DNA of 64,000 bases, from assembly GCA_963970005.1 (NCBI GenBank), contig CAXAMN010028939.1, positions 163,460 to 227,459 of the forward strand, read 5' to 3'. This document shows positions 44,932-56,439 of this stretch, in pieces; position 1 is the stretch's first letter, and each line of letters starts with the position of its first letter. The translations under genes and the position numbers were made by a program. A model generated the notes under the pieces. It saw only the letters and a program-made list of their open reading frames with translations. It did not search any database and was not told the origin of the DNA. The DNA is from Durusdinium trenchii (lineage: Eukaryota > Sar > Dinophyceae > Suessiales > Symbiodiniaceae).

Positions 44932-47900
44932 CTAGGCAAATTTTGTAATTTTGTGAATGTTAAATGCATCAAAAAAACATTTGACACAAAGTTGACTATT
45001 GCATTGACAGCCATGCAAGAATGGCTTTATCAGCTTTTGCTTTTGAAAAAACATCAAAAGAAGAATGAAATTTAAGAAAACCATCAAGCCCAAACTGGCT
45101 GGCTTCCAGCAAAGAAAATAGAGAAAGGCCTTTGCACTTTCACACAATAGCATTTTTCCAAGTCTCACATCTCTTGAAAGGTCAGATGTCCAGGAACCAG
45201 ACAAGTGATCACACCATCCTGGTTCTTGTTGTGAACCAAAGGTGCTACAATGTTGGCCACAGGCAACAAGCAAAGACTGGAATTTGTGCACTGCCGTGCA
45301 CTGCCATGTGGTAGCATTCTTATCTTTCTTGTGCTCAAGAAAAGAGTATTCACCAACCAAAGCTAGTAAATGATCGCCCACTTGCAGCAAATAATGGATG
45401 TCACCACATCTGAAAGCAAATGCCTTCTGGCAGCTCCTTTGAAGAAAATGACATCACCAATGGCCACTGTCATCCCAAGGCCAATCCTGCAAGACCTGCT
45501 GCTAAAAGAGCTTCCTGGGTCAAGCACCAAGCCTTGTTCCATCAAACAAAGCAACACTTTCTTGCTTGGTTTCACAGGCTTCAGCAGTGTGCACCCAGGC
45601 TTCAAATGAATATTGTCATCTTGAAGTGAGCCAATGTGCTCAATCAGAACACCTCTGAGAAGAGAAGACTCATAGTGCTTCATGTTGAAGCAACTGCCGC
45701 CGTGCTTTCTGATGGTTTTGTGCTTCCGCTCCATGGACCAGCATGCTGGTAGGCATTTTTGTCCAATGAAATTTGGGTCTCATTAGAGAACCCCAAGAGG
45801 CACTAACAGTGCATGCCAGTGCATGCTCCACCAAGCTTTGAAGAAACCTTGGGTTAGACTTCAAAAGTGGTACAGCCAAGCAATAATCTAACACTCTGCT
45901 CCAAGCCACAAAGCATCTGCACTGTGCTGGGAGCACATCATTTTCCAAACAAACAGTTTGAATAAAATAGGCCAGAAGCCTGTGTAGAGAAAGCATGTCG
46001 GAGGCTGTTGTCTTCAGGCCTGCTTGCGCCCATTTCCAGGTATCCTCTCAATGTTGTCCAAATGGCCATTCCTGCCTCTGACAGGGCCTGCAGCACCCAG
46101 AAGGATACAAAACTCAAGACTCCCTTGGAAGTCATACCATGCATGAAGTCGTGACAGTATTGTGTGCAGGGTGCCAGCACCTTCCTCTCAAGCAGTGCCT
46201 GGGACAACAGAAAAGATTCTGCTGAGAAGTTGATGCCAGCAGCCTGCTGCCACCTGGCCCACTCAGCCTTTGAACATGTTTCTTTCCTATCCTTCATCCT
46301 TTGCCAAGATTGCAAGAGCTCTTGGTCAGTTGTCAAAGCCACATCATCTAGTTTTATGAAATCAACAACATCATTTTCAGCCTCCCCAGCTGCTGGCCTC
46401 ATTAAACATGTTCTTGCACAATTGACAAAGTCTTGAACCTCCATCTTGCTTGTTCAGGAATGTCATTTTCTGAGCTCCTCCATCCTGTAGAAACATTCCC
46501 AAGCAGAAATGTAGCTTCAAATGGGAGCTGTCAGCCCCTTTTAAGAGCAAGCCCACAGCAGGGTTGGTGGGTCCAGTGAAAATGCTTTCCAGGAGGATCT
46601 TGAATACTTGTGCCATCCCACCATCAAGTTCTGCAACCAGGCTTGACCTGGAGATGAAGAGAGTTGTCCACAACTCTTCTCTAGAAAGGTCTGCACCAAA
46701 CTCAAGAAATGAACTGTCCAGACCTTCTTGGACATACTGCTCAACTGATGTCCTGGATGAACCTCGTCTGAGTACAGCGCTAATCTCCAGGGTTTGTCGC
46801 ATGATGAAGGCCTTTGATGGTGGATTCAGTCCATGTATTTCTTGAATGGCTCTGCTGCAAAGTACAGGCCAGCAAGCAAAGAAAGGAGGTTCACATGAAG
46901 CACCTGTGTTGTGCCACCTGGAGTCACCCCTTTAGCTGTGACCTGCAGTGGGCCATACAATGACATTGTGCTCAGCAAAGATCTTTCAGCTTCTCTAAAT
47001 GTTCTAGGAGCAGTGTCTTGTGGGATGCCTTCCTCTTTCACTTTCTTCAAGATTGCTGATAAGCTTGCCTGTGTACAATGGGGAAACCCATGCTTGAAGT
47101 CAGTCAGCTTTTGCTGCTTCAGCACTTGGGCTCCAGCCATGGCTGGGCTAAGTCTTTGATACAACACAACATCAAAGTAAAAACATCTATGCCTGCATTC
47201 AGTATCTGCAAACCCTAGCTTGTGTGACATTGCCAAAAACCATCTTGTTTGGCACTGCCAGATTGAATCCTGCACAGCAAATTCTGCAGCACAAGTGTTC
47301 AAGTTCCATAATGGCTGCCTTTGCAGGAAATGATTCCCCAATGTGGTTGGCAAAAACTGAATTGCAAAAGCCCTTGAGGCTGAAGTCTTGTTGGCCAACG
47401 TACAAAAAATGCTGCACTTCACACTTCTTTTTCACACCCACACTGCCACTTGTTTGTTGGTGGTACAATCCCCAAAGCTGCATGCTTTCATGCAGGTGGC
47501 CCCAGGCAAAGAGACATACCAGAGCTCTTTGCTCTAGTCTTCATGGTCACCTTCAGGCTGCTTGTCAGCATGTGTCTTTCCTTCACCAAGAGCCTTGTCA
47601 TCCACCGCATCTTCCAAAGGAACCATGGACAATGATGAAGAACTCTTGCTGACCAAGGGCAGCCCCCCTGATGATGATGCCTGCTGTGAAGCAAGGGTAC
47701 AGGCTGTGTCCAGGGACCTTGCCTTTTCAATCATGAGGTTGAGTAGCTGCATCTCAAAGCTACCACCACCAACCCCACCACCTCCACCACCAGTGGAAGG
47801 TGCACTAGGTGGCCCTGCTTTGGGCAGTGTCTTGTTTGTCGCCCTGACAAGCAAGCATTGACAAACATAGTGCCACGGTCAAAAGGGTTGGAGGGGTACC

Positions 47901-48465
47901 TTGAGTAGCCACCCACCAAAGACTCAGCAGAACAAGCTGTAAAGGATTCATGGACATACTGAGACAGCTTGTACATTTCAGCGCTTGGAGGCAAAGGTTT
48001 GCCGTGCTTCATTTGCAAATGCACTAGCAGTGCAGTCACATACTTCTTGGAATCTTCTTTCAAAGACTTCAGGCCACAAAGCTGCATCCTCCCGACCACT
48101 ACTTGACAGGCTTCCATTGTGGTCATGTGCTGCAATCTGTTCCATTCACTGGTGCTCAAGAAGTTGTCGACAGAAGTCACGCTTTGGGGTGAAGTTTGCA
48201 ACTTCAAATGCCCCTGAACACCAGCAGCTGTTTTGCTTTCAAAAGCCTTGTGCAGCTCTTCCTTCACAGCATCTGGCAAGTCTGACTTCTCAGTGGCATC
48301 CATCAGCTGGACAAAAGCAGAAGGTGTGAGAATGTGAACTGCTTCAACCCTGGCTTTGAGGCCAGCCACCATCGCAGCCACAAGATCTGACCCATTCCTT
48401 TTGGATTGAATTAAACAAAGGTCAGAGATCTCCTTGACCAAGTCAGTGACATCCCAGGAGGCCAT
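44932..48465 (-). pseudogene. Transposase-like gene of a dinoflagellate-expanded family (frameshifted)
   Basis: The frame starts at ATG 48465 (MASWDVTDLVKEISDLC) and runs through QVVVGRMQLCGLKSLKEDSK and a Gly/Pro-rich linker with a frameshift near 47860. It continues at 47422-46826 (SPAMAGAQVLKQQKLTDFKH), then RLCQLCKNMF at about 46430, a C-x2-C pair. YCHDFMHGMTSKGVL follows near 46140, RPKFHW near 45770 and MERKHKTIRKH at 45734, then KHYESSLLRGVLIEHI and beta-rich sequence to 44932. The order C-x2-C, HDxMH, PKxH, ERKHK is what I recall from a very abundant unnamed dinoflagellate family; the layout resembles Tnp2/CACTA-type transposases, which is inference. Frame changes near 46440, 45990, 45730 and 45390 mean it is either dead or has very short introns. 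Confidence 0.6.
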
Positions 48466-49651
48466 GGCTCAGAACTGATTGTGTCTGGTAATTGTTCTGT
48501 TATCTTGACATGCTTCAGATTGTTTTGTAAATGGCTATTGCTGTTTGTATTTGTGTGTTGTAGTTGTAATTCTCTTTGAAGCCAAACTTGCTCTTTTGAA
48601 AGCAAATTAGGAAATATGAAAAGCCCAAGTGGCTCCCAAAAAATTATAGAGCAAGCCCAAGTGGCTACCGCACTGAAACCTATTGAACACATTTTGAAAA
48701 AGAGCAGCTGGGACATTAGCAGCATTATTTTTCCAGACTTGAGTACCAATACATATTGGAAAGATGAAAAATGTGCTTTCTTTGGAAATGTATTTCAACC
48801 AATTTTATAGTTCAATTTGTTTTTGATAATTGAAACCAAAACATTTTTGATTTCATTTTTTGCTAATTGAAACCAAAACATTTTTGATTTCAATTTATTT
48901 TTGTAAATTGAAATATAATAGTTTTTTAGATAGAATACGTTTTTAAATGTGTTTTTTAACTTAATATATAGTTGATTAGCCAACTGGGCTTTTGTTTTGA
49001 GCAAGTACGACTGCATTCATTTGAACCACCATTAGTTGATTTGGTTCAAGATTATCTTCCTTCAGTGCTCATCACCCTCTTGGGAGCAATGGCAATGGAT
49101 GACAATCAAAGGTTTATGGCTTTTGAAAACAAGCCAGCTCAAGTCAGGGTTCTAGAGACCCTTGATGATAGAGAAGCTCTGAAAATCAATGTGCAAGGCT
49201 TCAAAAGGTACGACTCTATCCATTTGCCTGATTGGAGCTGGCTGGAGAAGACACATGCAGAAACTACGCGTATTTAGGGTGTATGAAACTGATGTTCATT
49301 CACCACAGTGATACTGTGCGCTCTTTGCATCTGAATGTTATATTGTGTTTCTAAGGAAGCGCACTCCTTTGCAGAGAAACTTGGCCAGATGCAGCAGTCT
49401 TTCTCTTGTGCTCTTTGAAGGGTGGGGTCAAGCTTTAAGTTCACACAGCCAAGGATGATGTCCAAGGACCCTCTGTTGAAGCAGCTCTTCCAGTCCTACA
49501 ATATCATTGAAGGGATCTCCATGGCTGCAGCCAGAAGACAAAAGCTGATTGATTCACCCACCAGGTTCTTTGCTCCAAGAGCAAAGCTGTGAATGTACAG
49601 CTTCAGCTTCAAGAACAGCTGACCTGACAGCTGTGGGCTTTTTTGAAACAT
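48466..49651. other. Spacer between the two minus-strand genes
   Basis: AT-rich sequence (48800-48970) with three imperfect copies of AAACCAAAACATTTTTGATT. A plus-strand open frame at 48972-49277 (DLVQDYLPSVLITLLGAMAM, then NQRFMAFENKPAQVRVLETL) looks protein-like and is against the direction of its neighbours. Minus-strand sequence 49274-49650 is open in pieces and may be the 3' end of the upstream gene. Confidence 0.4.
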
Positions 49652-52600
49652 CTACTTTCTGGCCAAGCTGTACATTCCTTCATGAATCTTTGGCCATCCA
49701 TTCTTTTGAATGTTCTTTTTCAAGCTTTCAATGTCCTTAGACATCTCAGGGATTTGACTCCACCTGTTGAAGAGCCTGTGAATCCTGTGCCAATCTTGCT
49801 GCTCCCAGGCGATCATGATAGCTGCCATCTTGCCTTTCCAACCTCCATGTGCACCAGGACTTTGAGACGCAATGTCCTGACTTGACAGCCACTGATCATA
49901 ACAATATTTGTAGGCAGGGGTGTATATATAAAACGGTTGTTGGTGACATATGCCAAAAACTAGCCAAGCTTCATCTGTAGTGCCAACTGTCATAGGAGTC
50001 CCATACAAAAACTTCTTCATTTGCTCTGGGCTAATCACCAGATGCTTCTGGTGGTTTTCATGCGCTGTTGGGTCAGACTGCTTCACCTGAGCTTGTTCTT
50101 GTGGGCAATGGCGGGGTTCATGTCCTCCATTGCTCCAAGAAGTGGAAGGTCCAGAACTTGTGAGCATCCAAAGCTGCCTTGTGGTCAATGGAGTTCATTG
50201 CAGAAGGAGCCATCATAGCTGCAGCCTTCTCTGGAACAAAGGCCTGCTTGACATTCTTGTTGGAAGGAGCTGAAGGAGGTTTCTTCCCAGAAGGCTCCTC
50301 AGCAGTGAGCACAAATGCAACAGCTAGAGAAATGTCAACACAAACAAACACTTGACAAGAAACAACATCAAACTGATTCAACTCCATGCACAGGCAAAGC
50401 ACATCCTGGCTTGGTACAGAAGCTTCAGCCACAAGCTCACCAGTGCTAGCGCTATCATTGGAAGAGTCCTTCTCCAAGTAGTACCTCAAAGTCTCCTGAG
50501 TTCAATGTACAGAAATGAGCTGGCGTAGGGGTAGGCAGCATATGGGTTTACAACACTACCAACAGACCAACAGAAAAATTGAAGTCTGAAATCCATACGT
50601 GTTTCTGAAACCATATTCAGCTTCTCTTCTTCTGTCATCTGTGCCATGGGAGCAGCCCTAGGACGCTTGAGAGGCCTTTCTGTCCTCCATGGTGGTGGAG
50701 GGGAAGCCATGTCTTTGTCTACCTTGAGACCTTGGAAAGCCTTCAACAAGAACATTCAGCTTTGTTCAGGTTGTGTACCTGAAGGTTTGAACAGCTAGAA
50801 ACAGTTTCTCATGAAAAAGAAAAGCCCTTCAGGCTAAACAAAAGCTAGAAACAGTGTTTTCTGAAAAAGAAAAGCCCTGCAGGCTGAGAAAGTTGAATAA
50901 AACAAAAGGCAGCCCCTGAGGCTTCAACATTGTTACCAAAAAACAAAGAAAGCCCTTGTGGCTTCAAATTTGTGCATTGTGAAAGCAAGCAAACATTTTT
51001 TCCAGCGGTGGCTTGAGCCTTCATAAGTTTTTGTGGTCACATGACCTCAGTCAGGAAACCTTCTGCTTTTTCAAAGCGGGTTCCTTCACCATGGAGCTCT
51101 CTGGCTTGAGGGAATGGCTTCTGAGTTTTGTCGGACTGGGATCTTCCGGCCTTTGTAATCCAAAGGCACAATGCTCTTGCTCACCTTCTCCTCGTTGTCG
51201 GCTGTCCTGATCCAAAAGAAAGGGCAACAAGTGCTGTTGCAAGAAGCTGGCACTGCTCTCTGTAACTTCTGTGAGCTCAAAGATCTTCTCACCATGATCC
51301 TTGTGAAGATACCTTATGCAAACACAAGTGTTGGGTTGGGCAAAACTAGCAACAGAAAACTAGCTGCTAGCATGAAAGCAACTAAACCTTCCAAAGTGCT
51401 TGCTGTTCAGTTTGATGTGTGCGTTCTGCAGGAAGGCTAGTTCTGTGGCACTTGCTTCCAGGAGGTTCCTGGCTGAAGGTGCCACTGTCATTCTTGCACT
51501 GCCAGAAGCATGCTCCAAAGTGCCCTTGAGCTCCTGACTGAACTTCTCTACAATGTCTTCACTGGAAGCATAGGGCTCGTCCCTTGAATGCTTCTCCTTC
51601 TGGACCAGAAACAGAACAAGCCTCACACACAGCCTCCCAAAGCAACTGTAGGCATGGCTTTTGTCAACAACATCTTTGGCTTGTGTCCATCCACCCCTCA
51701 AGATCTGCTCAAGGAGCTTGGTTTTCTCTTTCCCTTTCAACTTGTCCAGGTCAGACTTGTAAATGAGCTTGCTGATGTTGTCATGGTGCTTCTTGGAAGT
51801 CAACATTGTAGCAGCCAGAGCCAGCCGAGTAAAGTTCATGCTGCACCCTGGCAAGCGAAAGTCATAGAAGACCAGGTGGTTCATGTTTTCTTCACCAATG
51901 AGCAAAGAGTGGCTACAGGACTTGCCTTGAATGTGCAGGCATACAAATACATGTGAAGCAACACACATAGCCACCTTGCATCAAGGTTTAGAGATTTGAT
52001 ACCTGCAGCCCTTCATACAAAGGAGGTTGCAAACGAGTTTTGTTTTAAGCTTGGTGGCTGAAGGAATCCAAGAACAACAGCATGGGGAAATCAGAGCCGC
52101 CCATGAACATCTTCATGAAGTAGGCGACATCTGACAAATACCCTTGGCAACTTGGGGCACTGCTCTCCACAGCTGAGCATGCATCATTAAGTGGGACACC
52201 TGCAGCACTTGCCAGTTGCATCATAACTTCCAGTTCATTGCTAGCAATTGCATTACTGTTGTGGCTGTTCATGGCCATGGTTGAGAAGGTAGGAAAAGTT
52301 GGGAAGAGCTTTTCGACATCACTCTTCACCACTTGCCACTGCCAACCTGAGTTGACAAGGCTCTTCATTTCAGAAGTCATGACAAGCTTTCTGCCTTCTG
52401 GTGTTTGGCTGCCTTGCTCCATTGCTCTGCAGTATTGGACAAAGTGACTTGAAGCTACGCTCAGGAATCTTTCACATCCTGTGAGTGGTGCCAGAAGCTC
52501 ACCAGACTGAGAAATCAGTTTCTCATTTGCTTGCACCTGCTTCTGTCGCCATTTCTATGGCAAGGCTGTTGGGTGGAAGAAGAGCAGGCTTCACCCCACT

Positions 52601-53305
52601 GGCCAAGACTTCACTACCCTTTCGGTGAACATTGTATGGGTTCACCATGGAGGAGCCACGGTTGGCAGGGTGGCATAGGACTTCTCTGGGGCATATGGTG
52701 GTTGTGTACAGAAGTCCACATGACTCCAGCTTCTCCAACACTTTCTGGAGCTTGGTGTTCACACCAAGAGTGCAAGCAGGGCTCATCAACTCCCTGACTT
52801 CTTTTTCAACATCAGGCGGGCAAGACATTGCTCACTGTGCAGAGATGGCAGCAAAAGGTTCCTATGCACATTTTCTGTTCCCATACTTCATGACATGCGT
52901 GCATGTTTCCTTGCTTCCAAATCAATCTGGAACCTTGGACTTGGGCCAACATGGAAGGATATTTTCAGCTAGTTCAGCTGGCGACCAAAAGAAAGGCCAT
53001 GGCTAGCTCAGTTTAGCTAATCACCAGCCCCCCTGCTGTCAGAACAGATGCATTTTTTCACTAGGCTCTTCTCAGGTCACCCAAGTGTACCATCATGCTT
53101 CCTTAGCGCGCTTGGTAAATTTGCCAGTTCTGTTGTACTCTCTCTTGGAAAGACCATCGCATGTGCAGTCTTCAGACAGAAAGTCAAAGACTGCCCCCAA
53201 CTGCTCTGAATCCAAAGCTACTTGCAAATCAGCTGAGCTAGCTCTCTTGCCAGGAGCCCTGACATCCACCAAGGTGGAACCAAACTTTTGACAAAGTGTA
53301 TGCAC
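49652..53305 (-). pseudogene. Second minus-strand gene of the unit, dinoflagellate-expanded family (frameshifted)
   Basis: Coding pieces succeed each other downward: 53305 (VDVRAPGKRASSADLQVALD), 52828 (MSCPPDVEKEVRELMSPACT, with NPYNVHRKG and LATEAG-like ends), 52536 (QANEKLISQSGELLAPLTGC, GWQWQVVKSDVEKLFP), 51974 (LPGCSMNFTRLALAATMLTS and KDVVDKSHAYSCFGRLCVRL), 51295 (CCPFFWIRTADNEEKVSKSI), 50755 (TERPLKRPRAAPMAQMTEEE) and 50188 (WEQQDWHRIHRLFNRWSQIP). The 52.8-52.0 kb part closely follows an unnamed protein family I recall in many copies in Symbiodinium. The change of frame near 52540 needs one base only. Polyacidic and NLS-like PLKRPR suggest a nuclear protein. Function unknown; a partner protein of the neighbouring transposase-like gene is the natural guess. 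Confidence 0.5.
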
Positions 53306-54493
53306 TTTTGAACTAGACTACGAGTGGCCCAAAAGCATTTTTCATCACGTAGGAAGTCAGAGTGTGAGTTATGTGTTAAGTGTTCAGTGTGAAGTGTTAA
53401 GTCGAGTGAGTTGAGGCAGTGTGTGGGTCTCTGTGTGTGTATCTATGTCTGTGTGTGTATGAGTCCCTGTCTGTGTGTGTGTGTGTCCGAGTAAGTTGAG
53501 GCAGTAAGATCTCCGCGTACCAAACTTGCACTACCAAATCACTAGTTCTCATCTTCCAGGTCCCCAAGTACTCCGCGTACTAGAGTTGTACTACAGAGCC
53601 GCCAGTTCTCGTCTTCCAGCTCCACAGATACTCCGCGTAGTTGTACTACCGAGTCGCCAGTTCTCCTCTTCCAGCTCCTCAGATACTCCGCGAGTCCACG
53701 TACTCCAGTTGTACTATACAGAGTCGCCAGGTCTCATCTTCCAGCTCGCCAGCTACTCCGAGTCGCCACTTCTCGTCTTCCAGCTCCCCAGCCCCAGATA
53801 CTGAGTGTGCTAAGGTTGTACTACAGAGTCGTCAGTTCTCATCTGGCCGTCCCCATATACTCCGCGTGCTAAAGTTGTACTACCAAGTCGCCAGTTCTCA
53901 TCTTCCAGCTCCCCACATACTCCGCGTACTCAAGTTGTACTAGCCCCTCGCCCGTTCTTATATCTTCCAGCTCCACAGATACGCCCTCTCGCCTTCTTTC
54001 GCGCTCTCGACCCGCACGCTCTCCGCAGAGAGGGTTGCGCACGTATGGGACAAATCGCACTCTCGCCTGCATTTCGCGCGCTCGACACGCACGATCTCCG
54101 CAGACTCTCGCCTGCATTTCGCGCACTCGACATGCACGATCTCCGCACAGGGTTGCGCGCAAAGGGGACAATTCGCACTCTCGCCTGCATTTCGCGCGCT
54201 CGACACGCACGATCTCCGCAGAGGGTTGCGCGCACACCGGACAAATCGCACACTCGCCTGCATTTCGCGCACTCGACACGGACTATCTCCGCAGAAGGTT
54301 GCACGCGGACCGGACAAATCGCACTCTCGCCTGCATTTCGCGCACTCGACACGCGCGATCTCCGCAGAGGGTTGCGCGCGGACCGGACAAATCGCACTCT
54401 CGCCTGCATTTCGCGCACTCGACACGCCCGGACAAATCGCACTCTCGCCTGCATTTCGTGCCCTCGACACGCACGATCTCCGCAGAGGGTTGC
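53298..54493 (+). repeat. Long direct repeat A, copy 2
   Basis: Same order as copy 1 at 43799-44858: ATGCACTTTTG start, GTGTGTGTCTCTG part, ~60 base CTCCGCGTAC units (53570-53960), then 73 base CTCTCGCCTGCATTTCGCG units (54050-54490). Copy number and internal deletions differ; for example the unit following 54100 is truncated. Between tandem arrays the copies agree closely. Confidence 0.9.
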
Positions 54494-54722
54494 ATTTTCG
54501 GTTGACGCTGTTCGTCCCACCCTCAGCCTTTAAAGGAGAATGCATAAAGTGGGGAAATGTTTTTCATTAGGGGTGAGAGATCGAAAAAATATATTTAACG
54601 CATCAATAAAAATATTCCACACGCATCAACAAAAAGTTTAATGAATCAAAAAAATATTCCAAATAGCAGTAGCAGTAAGAGCAGCAACCGGACTATAGCA
54701 GCAGTATCGTAGTGGTAGTCGT

Positions 54723-55190
54723 AGTGTTTCGTGGCAGGCGCAGTACTTTGTGGACCTTGCAATGCACATTTCGTGGCAGGTGCAGGACTTTGTGGATGTT
54801 GAAGTGCAGAGTTGGTGGCCGGTGGTAGGCGCAGGACTTTATGGGCCTTGGAGCGCAGATTTCGTGGCAGGCGCAGGACTTTGTGGACCTTGAAGTGCAG
54901 ATTTCGTGGCAGGTGCAGGACTTTGTGGGCCTTGGAGTGCAGATTTCGTGGCAGGTGCAGGACTTTGTAGCCTTGGAGTGCAGATTTCGTGGCAGGTGCA
55001 GGACTTTGTGGCCTTGGAGTGCAGATTTCGTGGCAGGCGCAGAAGTTTTTGATGTGGAAGTGTAGAGTTGATGGCAGGTGCAGGACTTTGTGGGCCTTGG
55101 AGTGCAGATTTGGTGGCAGGCGCAAGACTTTGTGGACCTTGAAGTGCAGATTTCGTGGCAGGCGTAGTACTTTGTGGATGTTGAACTGCA
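54723..55190 (+). repeat. 42 bp minisatellite, block 1
   Basis: The unit is 42 bases (GCAGGCGCAGGACTTTGTGG, then ACCTTGAAGTGCAGATTTCG, TG) with alternating GCAGGCG/GCAGGTG and GACCTTGAAG/GGCCTTGGAG variants, giving an 84 base higher-order period. Because 42 is a multiple of three, several frames stay open on both strands. Translation shows 14-residue repeats (KSALQGPQSPAPAT on the minus strand). Confidence 0.95.
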
Positions 55191-55412
55191 GATAGACAGA
55201 TTAAATACATAGATAGGTAGATAGATTGATAGATAGAGAGATAGAGGAGGCATATTTGCTTGGTTAGAAAAATTTGGCACCGGGGAGTTCACCTTAAAAT
55301 ATTGATTTCGTGGCAGGCGAAATAGTGTGTCGGGGATGAAGTGCAGATTTCCCAGCAGCACACCAGATCCAAAGGTGAGCAGCTCGTGCTTGCTTGCTTG
55401 CTTGTCGTAGTG

Positions 55413-55950
55413 TTTCGTGGCAGGTGCAGTACTTTGTGGACCTTGCAATGCACATGTTGAAATGCAGAGTTGGTGGCCAGTGGTAGGCGCAGGACTTTAT
55501 GGACCTTGGAGCGCAGATTTCGTGGCAGGCTGCAGGACTTTGTGGACCTTGAAATGCAGATTTCGTGGCAGGTGCAGGACTTTGTGGGCCTTGGAGCGCA
55601 GATTTCGTGGCAGGCGCAGGACTTTGTGGACCTTGAAGTGCAGATTTCGTTGCAGGTGCAGGACCTTGTGAGCCTTGGAGTGCAGATTTCGTGGCAGGCG
55701 CAGGACTTTGTGGACCTTGAAGTGCAGATTTCGTGGCAGGTGCAGGACTTTGTGGGCCTTGGAGTGCAGATTTCGTGGCAGGCGCAGGACTTTGTGGACC
55801 TTGAAGTGCAGATTTCGTGGCAGGTGCAGGACTTTGTGGCCTTGGAGTGCAGATTTCGTGGCAGGCGCAGGAGTTTTTGATGTGGAAGTGTAGAGTTGGT
55901 GGCAGGTGCAGGACTTTGTGTGCCTTGGAGTGCAGATTTGGTGGCAGGAC
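55413..55950 (+). repeat. 42 bp minisatellite, block 2
   Basis: Same 42 base unit and same start (GTAGTGTTTCGTGGCAGG, GCAGTACTTTGTGGACCTTG) as block 1, so the two blocks are copies of one longer segment. About 220 bases of unrelated sequence with GATAGATAG repeats (55200-55245) separate them. Minus-strand open frames of 250-292 codons here are repeat artefacts. Confidence 0.95.
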
Positions 55951-56225
55951 CAGCGGACCAGCGAGAGGACCAGGGGACCAGCCAGCGGACCAGAGGACCA
56001 GCGGAGAAGGGGACCAGCGGACCAGATGACCGGCCACCCACACGACTGGGAATTCCAATGGATTTCATCGCAAAACGAAAAGTTTTTTGATTCGGATATA
56101 CTTCTATGCCATTGTGCGTATAGAAGTGTAAGTGTTCAAGTGTAAGTGTGGAAGCGTAAGTGTTCAAGTGTAAGTGTCGAAGTGTCAGTGTTCAAGTGCA
56201 AGTGTAGAAGTGTCAGTGTTCAAGA
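55945..56225 (+). repeat. GGACCAG and GTGTAAGTGTTCAA short tandem repeats
   Basis: GGACCAGCG-type units occupy 55945-56030. A second, unrelated array of AAGTGTAAGTGTTCAAGTGT-like units occupies about 56123-56225. Confidence 0.85.
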
Positions 56226-56439
56226 GATTTTCCGGAAGAACCCTTCGCAATGCTTTCGGGAAAAATACATCAAAAGTGCATCAAGAATTTACCGACAATT
56301 CATCTAAGATTTTTAGTTTTTCAAATTACTTATCTTTAAAAAAGGTATCAAACACACTACAACTCACAAGAAAACTAAACACAAGTTCCAAATTGAATGA
56401 CATCTTCATGAAAAGGATACTTACACAAAGTCTCTACCT

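Noticed and set aside
54050..54490. CRISPR-like or tRNA-like array with 73 base spacing
   Set aside because: Units are directly tandem with no distinct spacers, and no T-loop or anticodon-stem pattern is present. The window is eukaryotic.
43799..54493. LTR retrotransposon bounded by repeat A
   Set aside because: No reverse transcriptase, integrase or protease motif was found between the repeats, and TG..CA ends or a target duplication were not seen, so I kept it only as one alternative.
53930..54545. Minus-strand ORFs of ~195 codons with REMQARVRF-type repeats (also 44407-44864)
   Set aside because: They come from the 73 base CG-rich tandem unit of repeat A and differ in frame between copies, so they are not conserved proteins.
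55289..56167. Minus-strand ORF of 292 codons with KSALQGPQSPAPAT repeats
   Set aside because: It is produced by the 42 base minisatellite, whose unit length is a multiple of three. Opposite-strand and shifted frames are equally open, and no non-repeat domain is attached.
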